Of a stretch of 64,000 bases of DNA, positions 21,901 through 30,963 are shown in pieces. Numbering within the stretch: the stretch's first letter is position 1; each line of letters begins with the position of its first letter. The stretch lies in the NCBI GenBank assembly GCA_030849805.1, contig JASANZ010002242.1:34239-98238 (forward strand), read 5' to 3'. The DNA comes from Sergeia podlipaevii. Its lineage: Eukaryota > Euglenozoa > Kinetoplastea > Trypanosomatida > Trypanosomatidae. The notes under the pieces are model-generated. The model did not search any database. It was not told the origin of the DNA and saw nothing but the letters and a program-made list of their open reading frames with translations. A program made the position numbers and the translations under genes.

Positions 21901-22147
21901 CGCTCGTAGTAGCCCATCCTCTCAGCAACATAGTAGCAAGCAGGGTGGTAATGCGACAAGTTTGGGCGATGCGGGTGGCGGCTCTGGGAAGCATCAAGGC
22001 GGTGGCAAGCAGCGCCATCGTGGTGGCAATAGTGGCAATAATAACAACAATAGTAGTAGTAGCGGAGGCGGTGGCAGGAAAGGAGGAGGCAGTGGGGGTG
22101 GAAATGCAAGTGGCGGGGGCACTGTAAAGGGCCAAGCGTCGAAGTAG
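18932..22147 (+). CDS. Degenerate DEAD-box helicase-like protein with Gly/Ser-rich tail
   Basis: The protein has 1071 residues. Residues ~30-700 follow the DEAD-box layout, but each catalytic motif is altered. The Q-motif position reads PPTALL (about 40-45). The P-loop region reads CATGSETQGT (65-74) instead of A-x-T-G-S-G-K-T, so the ATP-binding lysine is missing. Motif II reads VVVAEDV (A360-V363) in place of DEAD. Motif III is LCLGPL in place of SAT. The second RecA-like domain is recognisable by RVLVMTHSKD and by GWDAFTAMDVMDVDLIVQYHPP (GWDAFTAMD at 574-582), but motif V and the HRxGR of motif VI are lost. The last ~300 residues are Gly/Ser/Asn-rich. It probably binds RNA or a partner without ATPase activity. 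Confidence 0.72.
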   Translation: MSTNQGSANASTSASEKAWRALSLHSTLATTLDATAVRQPPTALLTRVLTRTCMDYADVLVDARCATGSETQGTAAAIWLHSNASMSNHHTSGGGAGDAGTQTAASTAGTSASTIGAAVISAADEPPPLYMTPAARQERRALMALYAVQCLLVAGDTIPALQRSHEVALAIASEEPGACEELEAAFKLIAGLCGVDVIVVSVGMQPGAAVTKRYAEQQLSATNAVDDLDGKGKKPSSTNTTATAAAAAAATGWGALKRKTVFITTYQGLRSWDRRLFLTSPLSASSSSVAAATSGTDNNNNKSETKSPPTLRNATIEGSASEDASSTPTATASATTSAAPSTEAAAAKTGVIPHVAVVVAEDVGEVKPSDEQEWDSIIADVLFTVERVHSSYPSAMHRTPHLMWLCLGPLAALSPRIRTRLDRRSRRFYPLLPSNYLPAATASLARTGPGTSAPLDSTRMVYLLYRDEKDKEEQLRAVLSTTQAFERVLVMTHSKDIRHVYAVIQGWGIYNSKENMFFSQRSDSAEKQTSLIYNSCSKKPLSQPPQQQGRKGDSSSSEGSGNESNERRQVLVVGWDAFTAMDVMDVDLIVQYHPPQKSLTEREWSDFIQVLHTTADAEVEIEASLRGNPNNTTNNINLKLSQLRRGLSIAGRRYVANGGGHHSGTGALRRPTVITMMGALDYALTAYFMQQYLYSGSTGSPSRLALTASLAAVTQATSSNADMPVVPSSNPSMAPILDIAASHPLFDVLVTGSEEPLALPLATSPTSFLKAGAVSSTAKPDATTKDPAIVAVVADRHVPSTALCGLSHPISIKEVLKAKLRKEQRAQLQSGFGSGNKSNALGSQGFLISCVAGSKHLSGGNTSGEKGSSSASAGVNARTSMSAPPASSTTSTAGNRISSNNNSSANTRGGGSGGSGGGSGGGSGGGSGGGSGGGQASKNAGGKKNSGGNHGGGSSVNNNNNSSNAKGGVGCGSGNAPSSSPAPSSGSGNNARSSPSSQQHSSKQGGNATSLGDAGGGSGKHQGGGKQRHRGGNSGNNNNNSSSSGGGGRKGGGSGGGNASGGGTVKGQASK
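21656..21733 (+). repeat. GGT/AGC repeat encoding (GGGS)n
   Basis: An in-frame run encodes GGGSGGS followed by repeated GGGS units, forming a flexible linker within the Gly/Ser-rich tail. The near-identical 12-base units suggest slippage expansion. Confidence 0.9.
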
Positions 22148-23199
22148 ACGCAAGTTGTGATGAAATGGAGAACAACAGCAACAACAACAAAGAAAAAGAA
22201 AACAGTGGTGATCAANAAGAAAAAAAAAGCAACCACAGTTGATAGGACCCAAGCAGAAAGGAGGAAAAGTGAGAATAAAAGGTAAAGCAAAAGAAGTGGA
22301 AATGGTGATGAGTTTAGGAAGAAAGACCGTTATAACTATTCTTTCATTAAATTTGTATATATTTTTTTTTTTAGAAGAGGATATCTATGTGTATATGTGA
22401 GACAGCAATATATATATATACAGGAAGAGTGCTGGCTACTATTTTTTTTCTCCTCTTCGAGAATTGTATTTATATATTTTGAAGCAGGGAAGATCACAGA
22501 GATATACTTGTTAGAAAGCGAAATAGCGGGAACGGTGTGAATTTTTGTTTTTTTTTTGAGTTCATTTGAATACATATATATCTCAAAAAGCAGCAAAAAA
22601 ATATTTTCTTCGAACTCTTGAGGCATTTTGATACGTAAAAAGAAAGGATACATATATATTCAATATGTATGCTGAGAACTACTAACGTGGATTATGTTTA
22701 TCCTCACAGTCTTCAGCTATTAGTTGCCCTCTCTTTTTTTTCTCTTAGCACCACTTTTTCTGTCTATTCAATACATATATACATCTACATATACATACAC
22801 ACATTTTTTTTTATCTGTCATATAAATACCATTAATCATCGGCGTTTGATATGCATACATCTCTTTTTCTCTCTCTCCCAAACCATTTTTTATTTTGGTA
22901 AGCTTGCCTTTTTCGCTTTCTACAGACTTTATCGACTACTACCCCTACGATACGCGCGAACATAATTATATTTATTTGTATTATTATTGTTCAAACATAT
23001 TTTGTCATATATATATACGTATATATACATACCTTAGGAAGGGGGAATATACATATATAATATTCGCAGTTAGCGTGAGTGAAAAGGAGAGAGCACAACA
23101 GCGACAAATACAGTCCTTTTCTTTTTTTGCATCTTCTTCTCTTGTTAAAAAAAAAAGGGGAATACCTCTATCTTACTCCCCCCTCAAAAACACATTGCA
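22148..23199 (+). other. Intergenic region with one ambiguous base
   Basis: No gene is seen. Base 22216 is reported as n next to an A-run, a sequencing uncertainty outside any coding frame. A pyrimidine tract at about 23114-23145 followed by an A-run and AG at 23156-23157 is the candidate acceptor, 43 nt before the next ATG. Confidence 0.6.
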
Positions 23200-23904
23200 A
23201 TGACTTCAAGCACTGCGCGTGCCGCTGACAATCACGGCACTCTTGTCGTTAAGATCAAGCGTGCGCTGGATACATATGAATCCGCAAGCAAGAAGTACCT
23301 CTCCGCGGTCAAGGACCTGGAAACCTCCATGGAGGGTATCGCCATTGCCTTCAGGGAGCTAGCTCAGGGCGAGCGCACAGACGTCGCTCGACAGCTCTCC
23401 GATCGCTTCTGCACTGCTCTTGACACGCACAAGAATGCCAAAGGGAATGAGAAGAGCCAGTCTAATCCTTCGTCCTCGTCCGTCGTACCACCTGAGCAGT
23501 ATTACTTCTCTACGTACATGAGCGAGTTGTCGTCGCAGATGACGGCGGCAATGGCGGAGCTGAAGGCGGATTTAAAGAAAACGGACAGCAGTCGTGAGAA
23601 ACGCGACAAGTCCATCAAGAGTTATCAGAAGTACCACAAGAAGGTAGATGAGAAGGAGTCCAAACTTGCCAAGAAGAACCGTGGCGTTGCTGAAGATCCG
23701 TCTTATGCCAAGCTGATCAAGGAGCGAGACGTGAAGAAGGCGGAGTCAGAGGCGGATGAGAAGGCGTTTGAAGATGCATATGAGAAGTTGCTACAGAAGC
23801 GAACGGCGACGCTCATCAAGGTGTTGAACGCGCTGGGCTCCTCTTCCTCTAAGTATTACACGGGGATTGCATCTATTATGTACCAGGGTGTTCCAACTAA
23901 ATAG
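23200..23904 (+). CDS. BAR-domain-like helical protein 1
   Basis: The protein has 234 residues, the size of a single BAR domain, and is predicted almost all alpha-helical. The order of elements fits a BAR fold. A first helix contains YLSAVKDLETSMEGIAIAF. A linker is rich in N and S. A second long helix contains YMSELSSQMTAAMAELKADL and the charged SYQKYHKKVDEKESKLAKK. A short break at EDPSYAKL is followed by a third helix containing AFEDAYEKLLQKRTATLIKVL and a YY-containing end. BAR domains dimerise and bind or bend membranes. The break motif (D-P-x-Y) and the FxxAYE segment also occur in the protein at 30083. There is no N-terminal acylation signal. The assignment is from helix pattern, not an alignment search. 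Confidence 0.68.
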   Translation: MTSSTARAADNHGTLVVKIKRALDTYESASKKYLSAVKDLETSMEGIAIAFRELAQGERTDVARQLSDRFCTALDTHKNAKGNEKSQSNPSSSSVVPPEQYYFSTYMSELSSQMTAAMAELKADLKKTDSSREKRDKSIKSYQKYHKKVDEKESKLAKKNRGVAEDPSYAKLIKERDVKKAESEADEKAFEDAYEKLLQKRTATLIKVLNALGSSSSKYYTGIASIMYQGVPTK

Positions 23905-25871
23905 TTAACGTACTCATTTCTTTTTATTATTATTCTTGTGTACGCATTAGGGTAAAACAGTGTATATGCTTGTGTGAGATGAGAGTTGACAAAAGGAAAG
24001 ATGGAGAAAAAAATATGCGAGAGGGAGAGAGAAGTGAGTTATTGGGCATTTTTTTTTTTTTTTTGTAGAGATACGTTACGTACGCAGGCGCAGAGGGAAG
24101 AAGCAGAGGGGGGTTATAGAGAGGAAGACAGGGCAGGAAGGAAAGGAAGGACGAGGAAGGGAACAGTTTGCTTTTCTATTTTTTTTTTAATTTTTTTTTT
24201 TTACATTGGTTTTTGGTGCGCTCTGAGCGTGCGTGTGCTGCTTACTGGCATGATTTAGGTAGTAAACTCTCTATTTCTTTCTCTCTCTCCACCCCTTTTT
24301 TCTTCACTACACACGCAAACATATACATATATATGTATATATGCTGCTTTTCTATCATTTCAATGATCGTGCAGAAACTGCCAGCTCATGTTGTTTTATT
24401 ATTATTATTATTATTATTTATATTTGTATTGACTTTGTTCATTTTTTTCTATCTATTTTTTATAAAGAGTGCGAGTGCACAAAGGAACATTTTGAACAAC
24501 ACAAAAAAAAGCAAAGACAACAGTAGGGACTGATGCTCACTTGATATATATTTTGATAAGCACACTAGCGATTTTCATATATATGTCGAGAGTGGAAGTC
24601 AAGCAGCTGCACCGGTAAAGAAAAAAACATACATACGTCAAATGCAAAACAGTCACGGATGTGCGCATGGAAAAGGACGAAAATAAAGATCAAAAACTCG
24701 GCAGCTTTTCCCCTCCTTCTTTCTCTTTTCCTTTATTACTTGTGGACAGATGGGTCCCTGTTATTGATTATGATACTTTTTTTTGTTTTCTTGTATTGAT
24801 GTTATTCCTGATGGTTTATCACTCGTTTTTCCTTTTATCATTTCTTTATTTTTTATTCTTTGGATGGTTTATCATGAGAACAAACTGTGCTTTTTTTTGT
24901 TTTGTCTTTCCTCCTGCTTTTTTTTCTGCGTGCACGTACGTGCTTGGGCGTATTGATACGAAACAAACTGTATTCTCTGTTGTGTTTGAGTATGACTGAA
25001 AGAGTTTAGAAATTGCATTCCCTATTTCTGTAAGAAGCACCACCTTTAAACCAACAAAAAATAACTATAGGAGGCTCATACACACACATATATATATGTA
25101 TATTTATTTTCAAGAACATAGGTAGTTCCTACTATCTGCGCATTCCAGGCAAACTTTGTGTTAATCAACTGTGCTTCTCATCGTCAAGAGATGAGTTGTG
25201 CGTTGTACACAGTTGACTGAACTTTGTGACTTTAACCCCCCCTTTTTTTTTCTTTCTTTTCTTTCTCATCTCTTTTAGTCATTGTACTTTAAGACGATCC
25301 GGCTTTAGATTCTCAGTATTATTATTATTATTATTGTTATTACTATTTCAAATTTTTTTTTGTTTTTTTGCGAGCAATCATAGCAGATCGATTACACATA
25401 ATCAACGTTAGCACATCTATTTAGCTTTTTTGAAAGCTTATTTTTTATTTTTTTTTATTGTACTTTGATTGCAAATCAAAAGAATTATCTTTGCAATTTA
25501 CTTTTTGTTTTTTTTTTCTTTCTAGTAATTGCCTCCCTTTTATTATTAATATTTTTATAGTATTATTACTTTACGAGAGAGAGAGAGAGAGAGAGAGAGA
25601 AAAGCAGAAAAGTCACGTTGCAGCACTGTTGCAGCTGACTAGATATATAAGCACCCACCTACGGACAGTCGGTTCTTTTTTTTTTCTTCCGTTCTTTAAT
25701 TACTTTTTTTTTTTCCCTTTGCGGACTTGAGATTGCTTTATTATTATTATTATTATTGTACTGTATTGAAATAGATTTTATCTATTGTACTTCCAGCTTA
25801 TTGTACTCGCAGTCATTACGACTTGCAAAGCATACAAACACACAAAAAATCAAACTAACGAAAAGGAAACA
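23905..25871 (+). other. 2-kb intergenic region with ATT repeats
   Basis: No gene is seen. (TTA)n runs lie at about 24397-24419, 25316-25333 and 25738-25757, and a (GA)n run at about 25575-25601. A T-rich tract at about 25703-25717 and AG at 25795-25796 are the candidate acceptor for the next gene. Upstream in-frame codons before the ATG at 25872 lie at or before this acceptor, so they are treated as non-coding. Confidence 0.55.
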
Positions 25872-28652
25872 ATGCTGAGTGGTGATCGTAGCCCTTCACC
25901 ATGTAGCAGCAACTATGACTTTACACTCCGTCATGAGCGTGTGAAGCTCTTCACACAAGTGCTTAAGAAGTTTGATACTCACATCTCGCGCACCTCTCAA
26001 GCAGTGCGAGAGCTCATCACTTGCTTTGCACTCGTGGGACAGAGTTATCATGAGGTGTCACTATGTGTTAACAACACGAATCCAAACAGCACGGTGAACA
26101 GGAGTTATAACATCAGCTATAACAACCGACTCGTGGAGAACTATGGCGCGGACTTGCAGTACGCAGCAAAGATGTTCTCCAACGAGCTCACTAAGGTGCG
26201 TGATGGCCAGGCGTACACGGACTACAACACCAGCGTACACAAGAACATTTTTTCTCGTCTGCACAGCGTGATGGAGCAGTCGAAGAAGGTCTGCAGTGCT
26301 GGTGATGCTGTCGCGCACGCCCTCAAGAAGCACACACACGCGCGCACTTTGGCAGAGAAGAAGGAGGCCAAGTATGAGCGTCTTGAGCGGCCGCTTACAG
26401 AGAGCAAGCGCTACCCCAAGCAGTCCGCGGAGCGTGATGCCACGGAGAAGGTGTACTTGGCGAAGCTAACCTTCTTTAACCAAGAGTACGAGACACTCAT
26501 GCAGCGCCACCTCTATGTCACCGGGCACACAGTGGACGACTTCCTCGACCTCAACTTCTCCTACATGACACAGCTGATGCAGGTACTTGGCTGCCTCGCT
26601 CCACACGGCGCGGACACGATGGAGGCGATGATTGTGCACGGTAACGATCTTGGCAAGAAGATGGGACTCTCCTCTGACGCACTTCTCGGTAGTAAGGTGC
26701 GCAGGATGCCGGTGTGCGCCAGTGGAGGTTGTGAAAAGGGCGATGCAGCGCCTGACGATCACTCCTCCCGCATCCTCCGCTCTGCACACAACTTCACGAA
26801 TTACTACGGCAATCGTACGGATGATGATGGCGTCGAGGATGGCCCACGCACTGCACGTGATTGCCGTGCCGTGTCCGGCGCCCCCATCTCTGCTGCTGGC
26901 TCCCTGCCCATGGCGGACTCTGAGGAGCCACAGCCAGTGCCCCCGGTGCCGTCGCTTCAGCAGGAGGGAGCCACAGCGGCCATTAAGAGCGGTGCTCCAG
27001 CGGCGTGCACGCCGCTTAGTGCTGCTCCTTCCGCTGCTGGTAATCCTCTTGCAGGACTGAAAACAACGCCAGCTAATCCTATGACGCCTTCATCTACGGC
27101 TGCTGTGACTCCAGCAGGCACCGCAGTGCCACCAGAGATGTCTACCCGCATTAAGCAGGTTCCACCCGCAGCATCGGCTGCTGCCCCAGAGCCAGCTAGC
27201 GACAAGGGGAAGAAACCAGTGTTAGATCAGAAGGCGATCACGCCTGCTGCTTATTTTGCTCCAGTGTCTACTGCAGCTGTGGCGACGACCACCGCAGCCC
27301 CTGACTTGGCGAAGCCTTCAACGACGCCGTCAGCAGCTGCAGCAGCGGCACAGAAGCTCAAGTCGGCCACAGCTGGACGCCGCGCCACTACTGATTTGGC
27401 CAAGACCAAGTCGGCAGCGGCGTCCAAGCCATTACAACAGCAGCAGCAGGCGAGCGGGAACGGCAGTGCGGCAGTTGGCACCCCAACTAGCGGCAGGTCT
27501 GCTATACAGCACACGACGGCCACTACCAACGCCAAGCCGTTTGCGCAGGGGCGCCGAACGGCACCTGTCAAATCTCCACGTACAGCGACACAGAAGGTTC
27601 CTGCTGCTGCTGCTGCTCAGGTGGCAGCGGTGGTGCCTCAGACACTGCCGAGGGAGGAGAACAACGCCTCCTTTGGCGCTGGATGCACTCCCGCCTTCGA
27701 TAAGACTCGTCCGTCCTCTACATCGCCCAGCGCCGAGGCTGCCTTCAAGGAGAAGTGCCGTCCCAGTTCAGTAGTAACTGAGAGCTTTGGTGTTGCGAAG
27801 AAGCAACAGCCACACCCACACTCACATCAGCAGCAACAACTGCAGAAGAAACAGCAGCAGCAGTTCAAGAAGAACAACGAGATGGGTGAGCCAAAGCCTA
27901 GCATGGCTGCCGCTCAGCAGCAGGAACAGCAACCATTGCCTAGCTCACAGTACGTCAGGGCAAAGTCGCGTGAGCCGATCGATGACGAGGACGCCGCTAC
28001 TGACTTGGAGATGACAGTGTCCGCCATGACTGCGTCACGCATGACTACAGTTAGTTCTCGCCCCAACCACATCATTGGTAAGGCAGGTGACGCTCGCGCT
28101 CTGCCGCTAAGCCACTTTGTAGATCCCGCCGCTGCTGCAGTCACACCACCTTCGCCTGCCTCCAACGGCTCAGTAGTGTCCGCTAGCAGTATGCCTGGCT
28201 TCCGTGCCATGCCGTCCGCACCTCCTCAGGAAACTGCTAGTGAAATCGATGAATTGAATTCAACAATACCAAGCGGTGACGACGTGAGTGGCGTTCCTAC
28301 TGCCGCCACCTCGATGGCCTTGCAAGATGACCCCTTGAATGGATCGAGCGGCGCGGAGTATCAGCCCAGACTGACGGTGCCTTCTATCCTGCACGCACCA
28401 GGGCAACGTGGCGGTGCTGGCAATGGCCGCAGGAGTGGCGTCAGGCTTTCTGTGAGCTTCGCCAGTATGAGCCATCTGAAGGAAGGACGCAGCAAGCAGG
28501 GAGACGAGGAGGAAGACACGTGCGACGAGGACCACAGCTCCAACGCGATGACGCCAGAGACGAACGGACCCATGGCTTCACCACCCAACGGGGATACATG
28601 CATGAATCCATGGGATAGAGATAATGAGCACGAGTACTCCGTGGAGCGCTAA
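25872..28652 (+). CDS. BAR-like protein 2 with long disordered C-terminal tail
   Basis: The protein has 926 residues. Residues ~20-290 are helical and resemble the neighbouring BAR-like proteins: a first helix with FTQVLKKFDTHISR, then VGQSYHEVSLCVN (55-67), which matches VGKSYTQVTACLN of the protein at 30083, a central helix around MFSNELTKVRDGQAY, and a Lys-rich helix with a FFNQEYETLMQRH segment followed by DDFLDLNFSYMTQL. The remaining ~630 residues are low-complexity (Ala, Pro, Ser, Thr, Gln) and probably disordered, a common place for SH3-type or kinase interactions. Unlike the protein at 30083 it lacks an M-G-x-x-C start. The role is inferred as membrane binding with a scaffolding tail. 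Confidence 0.7.
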   Translation: MLSGDRSPSPCSSNYDFTLRHERVKLFTQVLKKFDTHISRTSQAVRELITCFALVGQSYHEVSLCVNNTNPNSTVNRSYNISYNNRLVENYGADLQYAAKMFSNELTKVRDGQAYTDYNTSVHKNIFSRLHSVMEQSKKVCSAGDAVAHALKKHTHARTLAEKKEAKYERLERPLTESKRYPKQSAERDATEKVYLAKLTFFNQEYETLMQRHLYVTGHTVDDFLDLNFSYMTQLMQVLGCLAPHGADTMEAMIVHGNDLGKKMGLSSDALLGSKVRRMPVCASGGCEKGDAAPDDHSSRILRSAHNFTNYYGNRTDDDGVEDGPRTARDCRAVSGAPISAAGSLPMADSEEPQPVPPVPSLQQEGATAAIKSGAPAACTPLSAAPSAAGNPLAGLKTTPANPMTPSSTAAVTPAGTAVPPEMSTRIKQVPPAASAAAPEPASDKGKKPVLDQKAITPAAYFAPVSTAAVATTTAAPDLAKPSTTPSAAAAAAQKLKSATAGRRATTDLAKTKSAAASKPLQQQQQASGNGSAAVGTPTSGRSAIQHTTATTNAKPFAQGRRTAPVKSPRTATQKVPAAAAAQVAAVVPQTLPREENNASFGAGCTPAFDKTRPSSTSPSAEAAFKEKCRPSSVVTESFGVAKKQQPHPHSHQQQQLQKKQQQQFKKNNEMGEPKPSMAAAQQQEQQPLPSSQYVRAKSREPIDDEDAATDLEMTVSAMTASRMTTVSSRPNHIIGKAGDARALPLSHFVDPAAAAVTPPSPASNGSVVSASSMPGFRAMPSAPPQETASEIDELNSTIPSGDDVSGVPTAATSMALQDDPLNGSSGAEYQPRLTVPSILHAPGQRGGAGNGRRSGVRLSVSFASMSHLKEGRSKQGDEEEDTCDEDHSSNAMTPETNGPMASPPNGDTCMNPWDRDNEHEYSVER

Positions 28653-30082
28653 GAGGAAAAAAAGGAAGAAGGGAAATAGTTACATTTACTTCAACGCTGC
28701 TTTATGCTGCAGCAAGGAAGCATTAGTGTTTTTGATTTTTTTTTGTTTTGAATGCATTTGAGCATGATTGAAGATCACAACGCAGCGTTGTGTTCATTCA
28801 TTACCAGTGTATATTTACCCAGCACAATACTTAATTTATTTATATTAAAATGTATGTATGCATGGCTATGCGCACGCATGTAGACTTTTTTTTTCTCATT
28901 TATATGAGAGAAAAATGCACGCTGAGCCCCACATAGCTTAGCAAGCCTTAGCAAAATGTACTTGTGTTTTAGAGATATGAGTACTAGAAAGGGGAAAAAA
29001 GAATGTTAATATTTTATGCACAGGCAAGCAAACAAACAGCGCGATAACACACACAGATGGGGTTTTCCTTTTTCTTTCTAAACTATTGCGATTTCTACTG
29101 TTAGATTCACATGCACGCACGTTAGGAGTGTATATATATAACTTTGTCCTTCATTTTGGAGAGATAAAAAAAAAAAAAGCAAAATAAAAACAATAACAAA
29201 AAAAAATGAGAAAAAAAAACGGAAGAGCCACTGAAATGAACTACTACAATTTTTTTTTTGATCGTGTTCATGCACGAAAGGTTTTTTTTTTTTTTTTTAG
29301 ACAAGACAACAGCAGCACTTTTTCTCCCTTGTATTTTTCGTTCTTTTTTTTTTTTTTACGTATGTTTGTACCTCAATTTGATCGCTAATTTTCAAAATAT
29401 TTTTTTTTGCGTGGTAATATATAGTTTCCTTTTTTTTTTTGTGGATTCTTAGGTATCGCATACATCAATTAGAAAATGAAGGAGAGAAAAGCGCGCGCGC
29501 GAGCGAGAGAGAGAGAGAGACAGGGAGAAGGTGAGGCGGTAGAGGTCCATGCGTGAATATACATGTGTGTGTATGTACATATTTATACCTAGATTTAAAG
29601 AAATTAACAGAGGGAAAGAGCGCGTGCTAGGTACCTCTTTACTTTATATAAAATTGTATAATATGCACCTGTAAAGTTTTTGCTCCGCGTGATTTACCTA
29701 TATATATATATATATGATGATGATATCTTGTACCTCGCGTGTTAAATTCACAACCAATCAACCCACAACAATTATGTTATAGCAGCATTTGTGCTGAGTC
29801 TTTTTGACCTCCAGAAGCAGGTGGCTACAATATCTTCCTTGGCGGGTCTTGTCGGCATTATAAAAAGGGGGAGGGGGGCTGTCATATCTATATATCTAAG
29901 CAAACCACTATTGTGATAGTATCGCCTTTCTTATCATTATAAGTATCTTCTTGTTTTTCTCTTTTTTCATCCATCTATATTTTTCCTGTTTTGGAAACGC
30001 CTTTTTGATTTTCATTCTAAAAAAAAAGAAGATTTATTCATAAAATAAATACATTCATTGCTTAACTTTTATCGTTGTAAGG
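28653..30082 (+). other. 1.4-kb intergenic region, no gene seen
   Basis: T-rich and A-rich simple sequence with a (TA)n run at about 29699-29715 and a GA-rich stretch near 29505-29520. A pyrimidine-rich region at about 29950-30018 and AG at 30027-30028 form the candidate acceptor, 55 nt before the next ATG. Confidence 0.5.
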
Positions 30083-30925
30083 ATGGGAGCACTTTGCACG
30101 AAGGAGACGGTGAAGAAGGTTAACGAGCAGAACCCCGAGCTTGTGTACAGGGTCATGAATCTTAAGTCTCTGCGCACTAGTCTCACTGCTCTGTACACTA
30201 GTATTGTGGAGGCGGAGCTGGCGATGCAGAGCATGGCAAATAAAATGACAAATGTGGGGAAGTCTTATACACAGGTCACGGCTTGTCTCAATCATGGCGA
30301 CGTAGGCAACCTCAACTTAACTCGAGAGGCGGCTCTGGACAGCGCTACGGCGACATCGAAGGGGGAGCCTGCTAGCTCTCTTATTGGTAGCACGAGGCGC
30401 ACACGCATCAACCGGGAGGAGGCCAAGTCTAACTACGAGTCTGCCCAGTCTTTTACAAACTCAATGAACACGCTCAAGACAGATGAGTACCGCACGTATA
30501 AGGAACGTGTAGACAAGGACGTACAGGAAAAAATTATGGCCGTTATTACAAAGATTGACGTTGCGTTGCCATTGGGCAAAAAGGCCGGTGAAGCTATCGC
30601 GGCCCAGTCCGCGGCGGCGGCCGAGGTGGAGAAGATTGAGAACCGTGCGGCGATCACGGGCAAGGACGTGACGACAGACCCCAAGTACTCGCCAGCATTG
30701 GCGAAGAGAGAAAGGGCCATCAAGGGTGTGGAGACGTCATTGCAGAAGTTTGACTCTGCCTATGAGGAGGTCATGCCAGAGGCGCAGGTGATGGTGCAGG
30801 AGTCGATGGACTTCTTTTTGGATCCCACGGTGGACTTTACCAAGGCGTTGTTAACCTCTATTGATCGCGTTGGACCTATGAGTACGACCAAGCGTAAGGC
30901 ACCTGCAAGCAATGAGAAGGAGTAA
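30083..30925 (+). CDS. Acylated BAR-like protein 3 (MGALCTK)
   Basis: The protein has 280 residues and starts M-G-A-L-C-T-K, giving Gly2 and Cys5 as predicted myristoyl and palmitoyl sites, as in the three small proteins at 11-16 kb. The body is helical and BAR-like. The first helix holds SLRTSLTALYTSIVEAELAM and the VGKSYTQVTACLN segment (58-70). A central helix contains RTYKERVDKDVQEKIMAVI. A break at TTDPKYSPAL is followed by SLQKFDSAYEEVMPEAQ and a terminal helix DFFLDPTVDFTKALL. The short C-terminus is basic (TKRKAPASNEKE). It combines features of both protein groups in the region, so it is the best single candidate for a link between them. Membrane recruitment by lipid plus curvature sensing is inferred. 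Confidence 0.78.
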   Translation: MGALCTKETVKKVNEQNPELVYRVMNLKSLRTSLTALYTSIVEAELAMQSMANKMTNVGKSYTQVTACLNHGDVGNLNLTREAALDSATATSKGEPASSLIGSTRRTRINREEAKSNYESAQSFTNSMNTLKTDEYRTYKERVDKDVQEKIMAVITKIDVALPLGKKAGEAIAAQSAAAAEVEKIENRAAITGKDVTTDPKYSPALAKRERAIKGVETSLQKFDSAYEEVMPEAQVMVQESMDFFLDPTVDFTKALLTSIDRVGPMSTTKRKAPASNEKE

Positions 30926-30929
30926 GAAC

Positions 30930-30963
<34 letters not shown>

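Noticed and set aside
25785..25871. An upstream extension of the BAR-like gene with a hydrophobic start that looks like a signal peptide.
   Set aside because: It starts at TTG and contains the predicted splice acceptor at 25795-25796; the first ATG is at 25872, so the apparent signal peptide is leader sequence.
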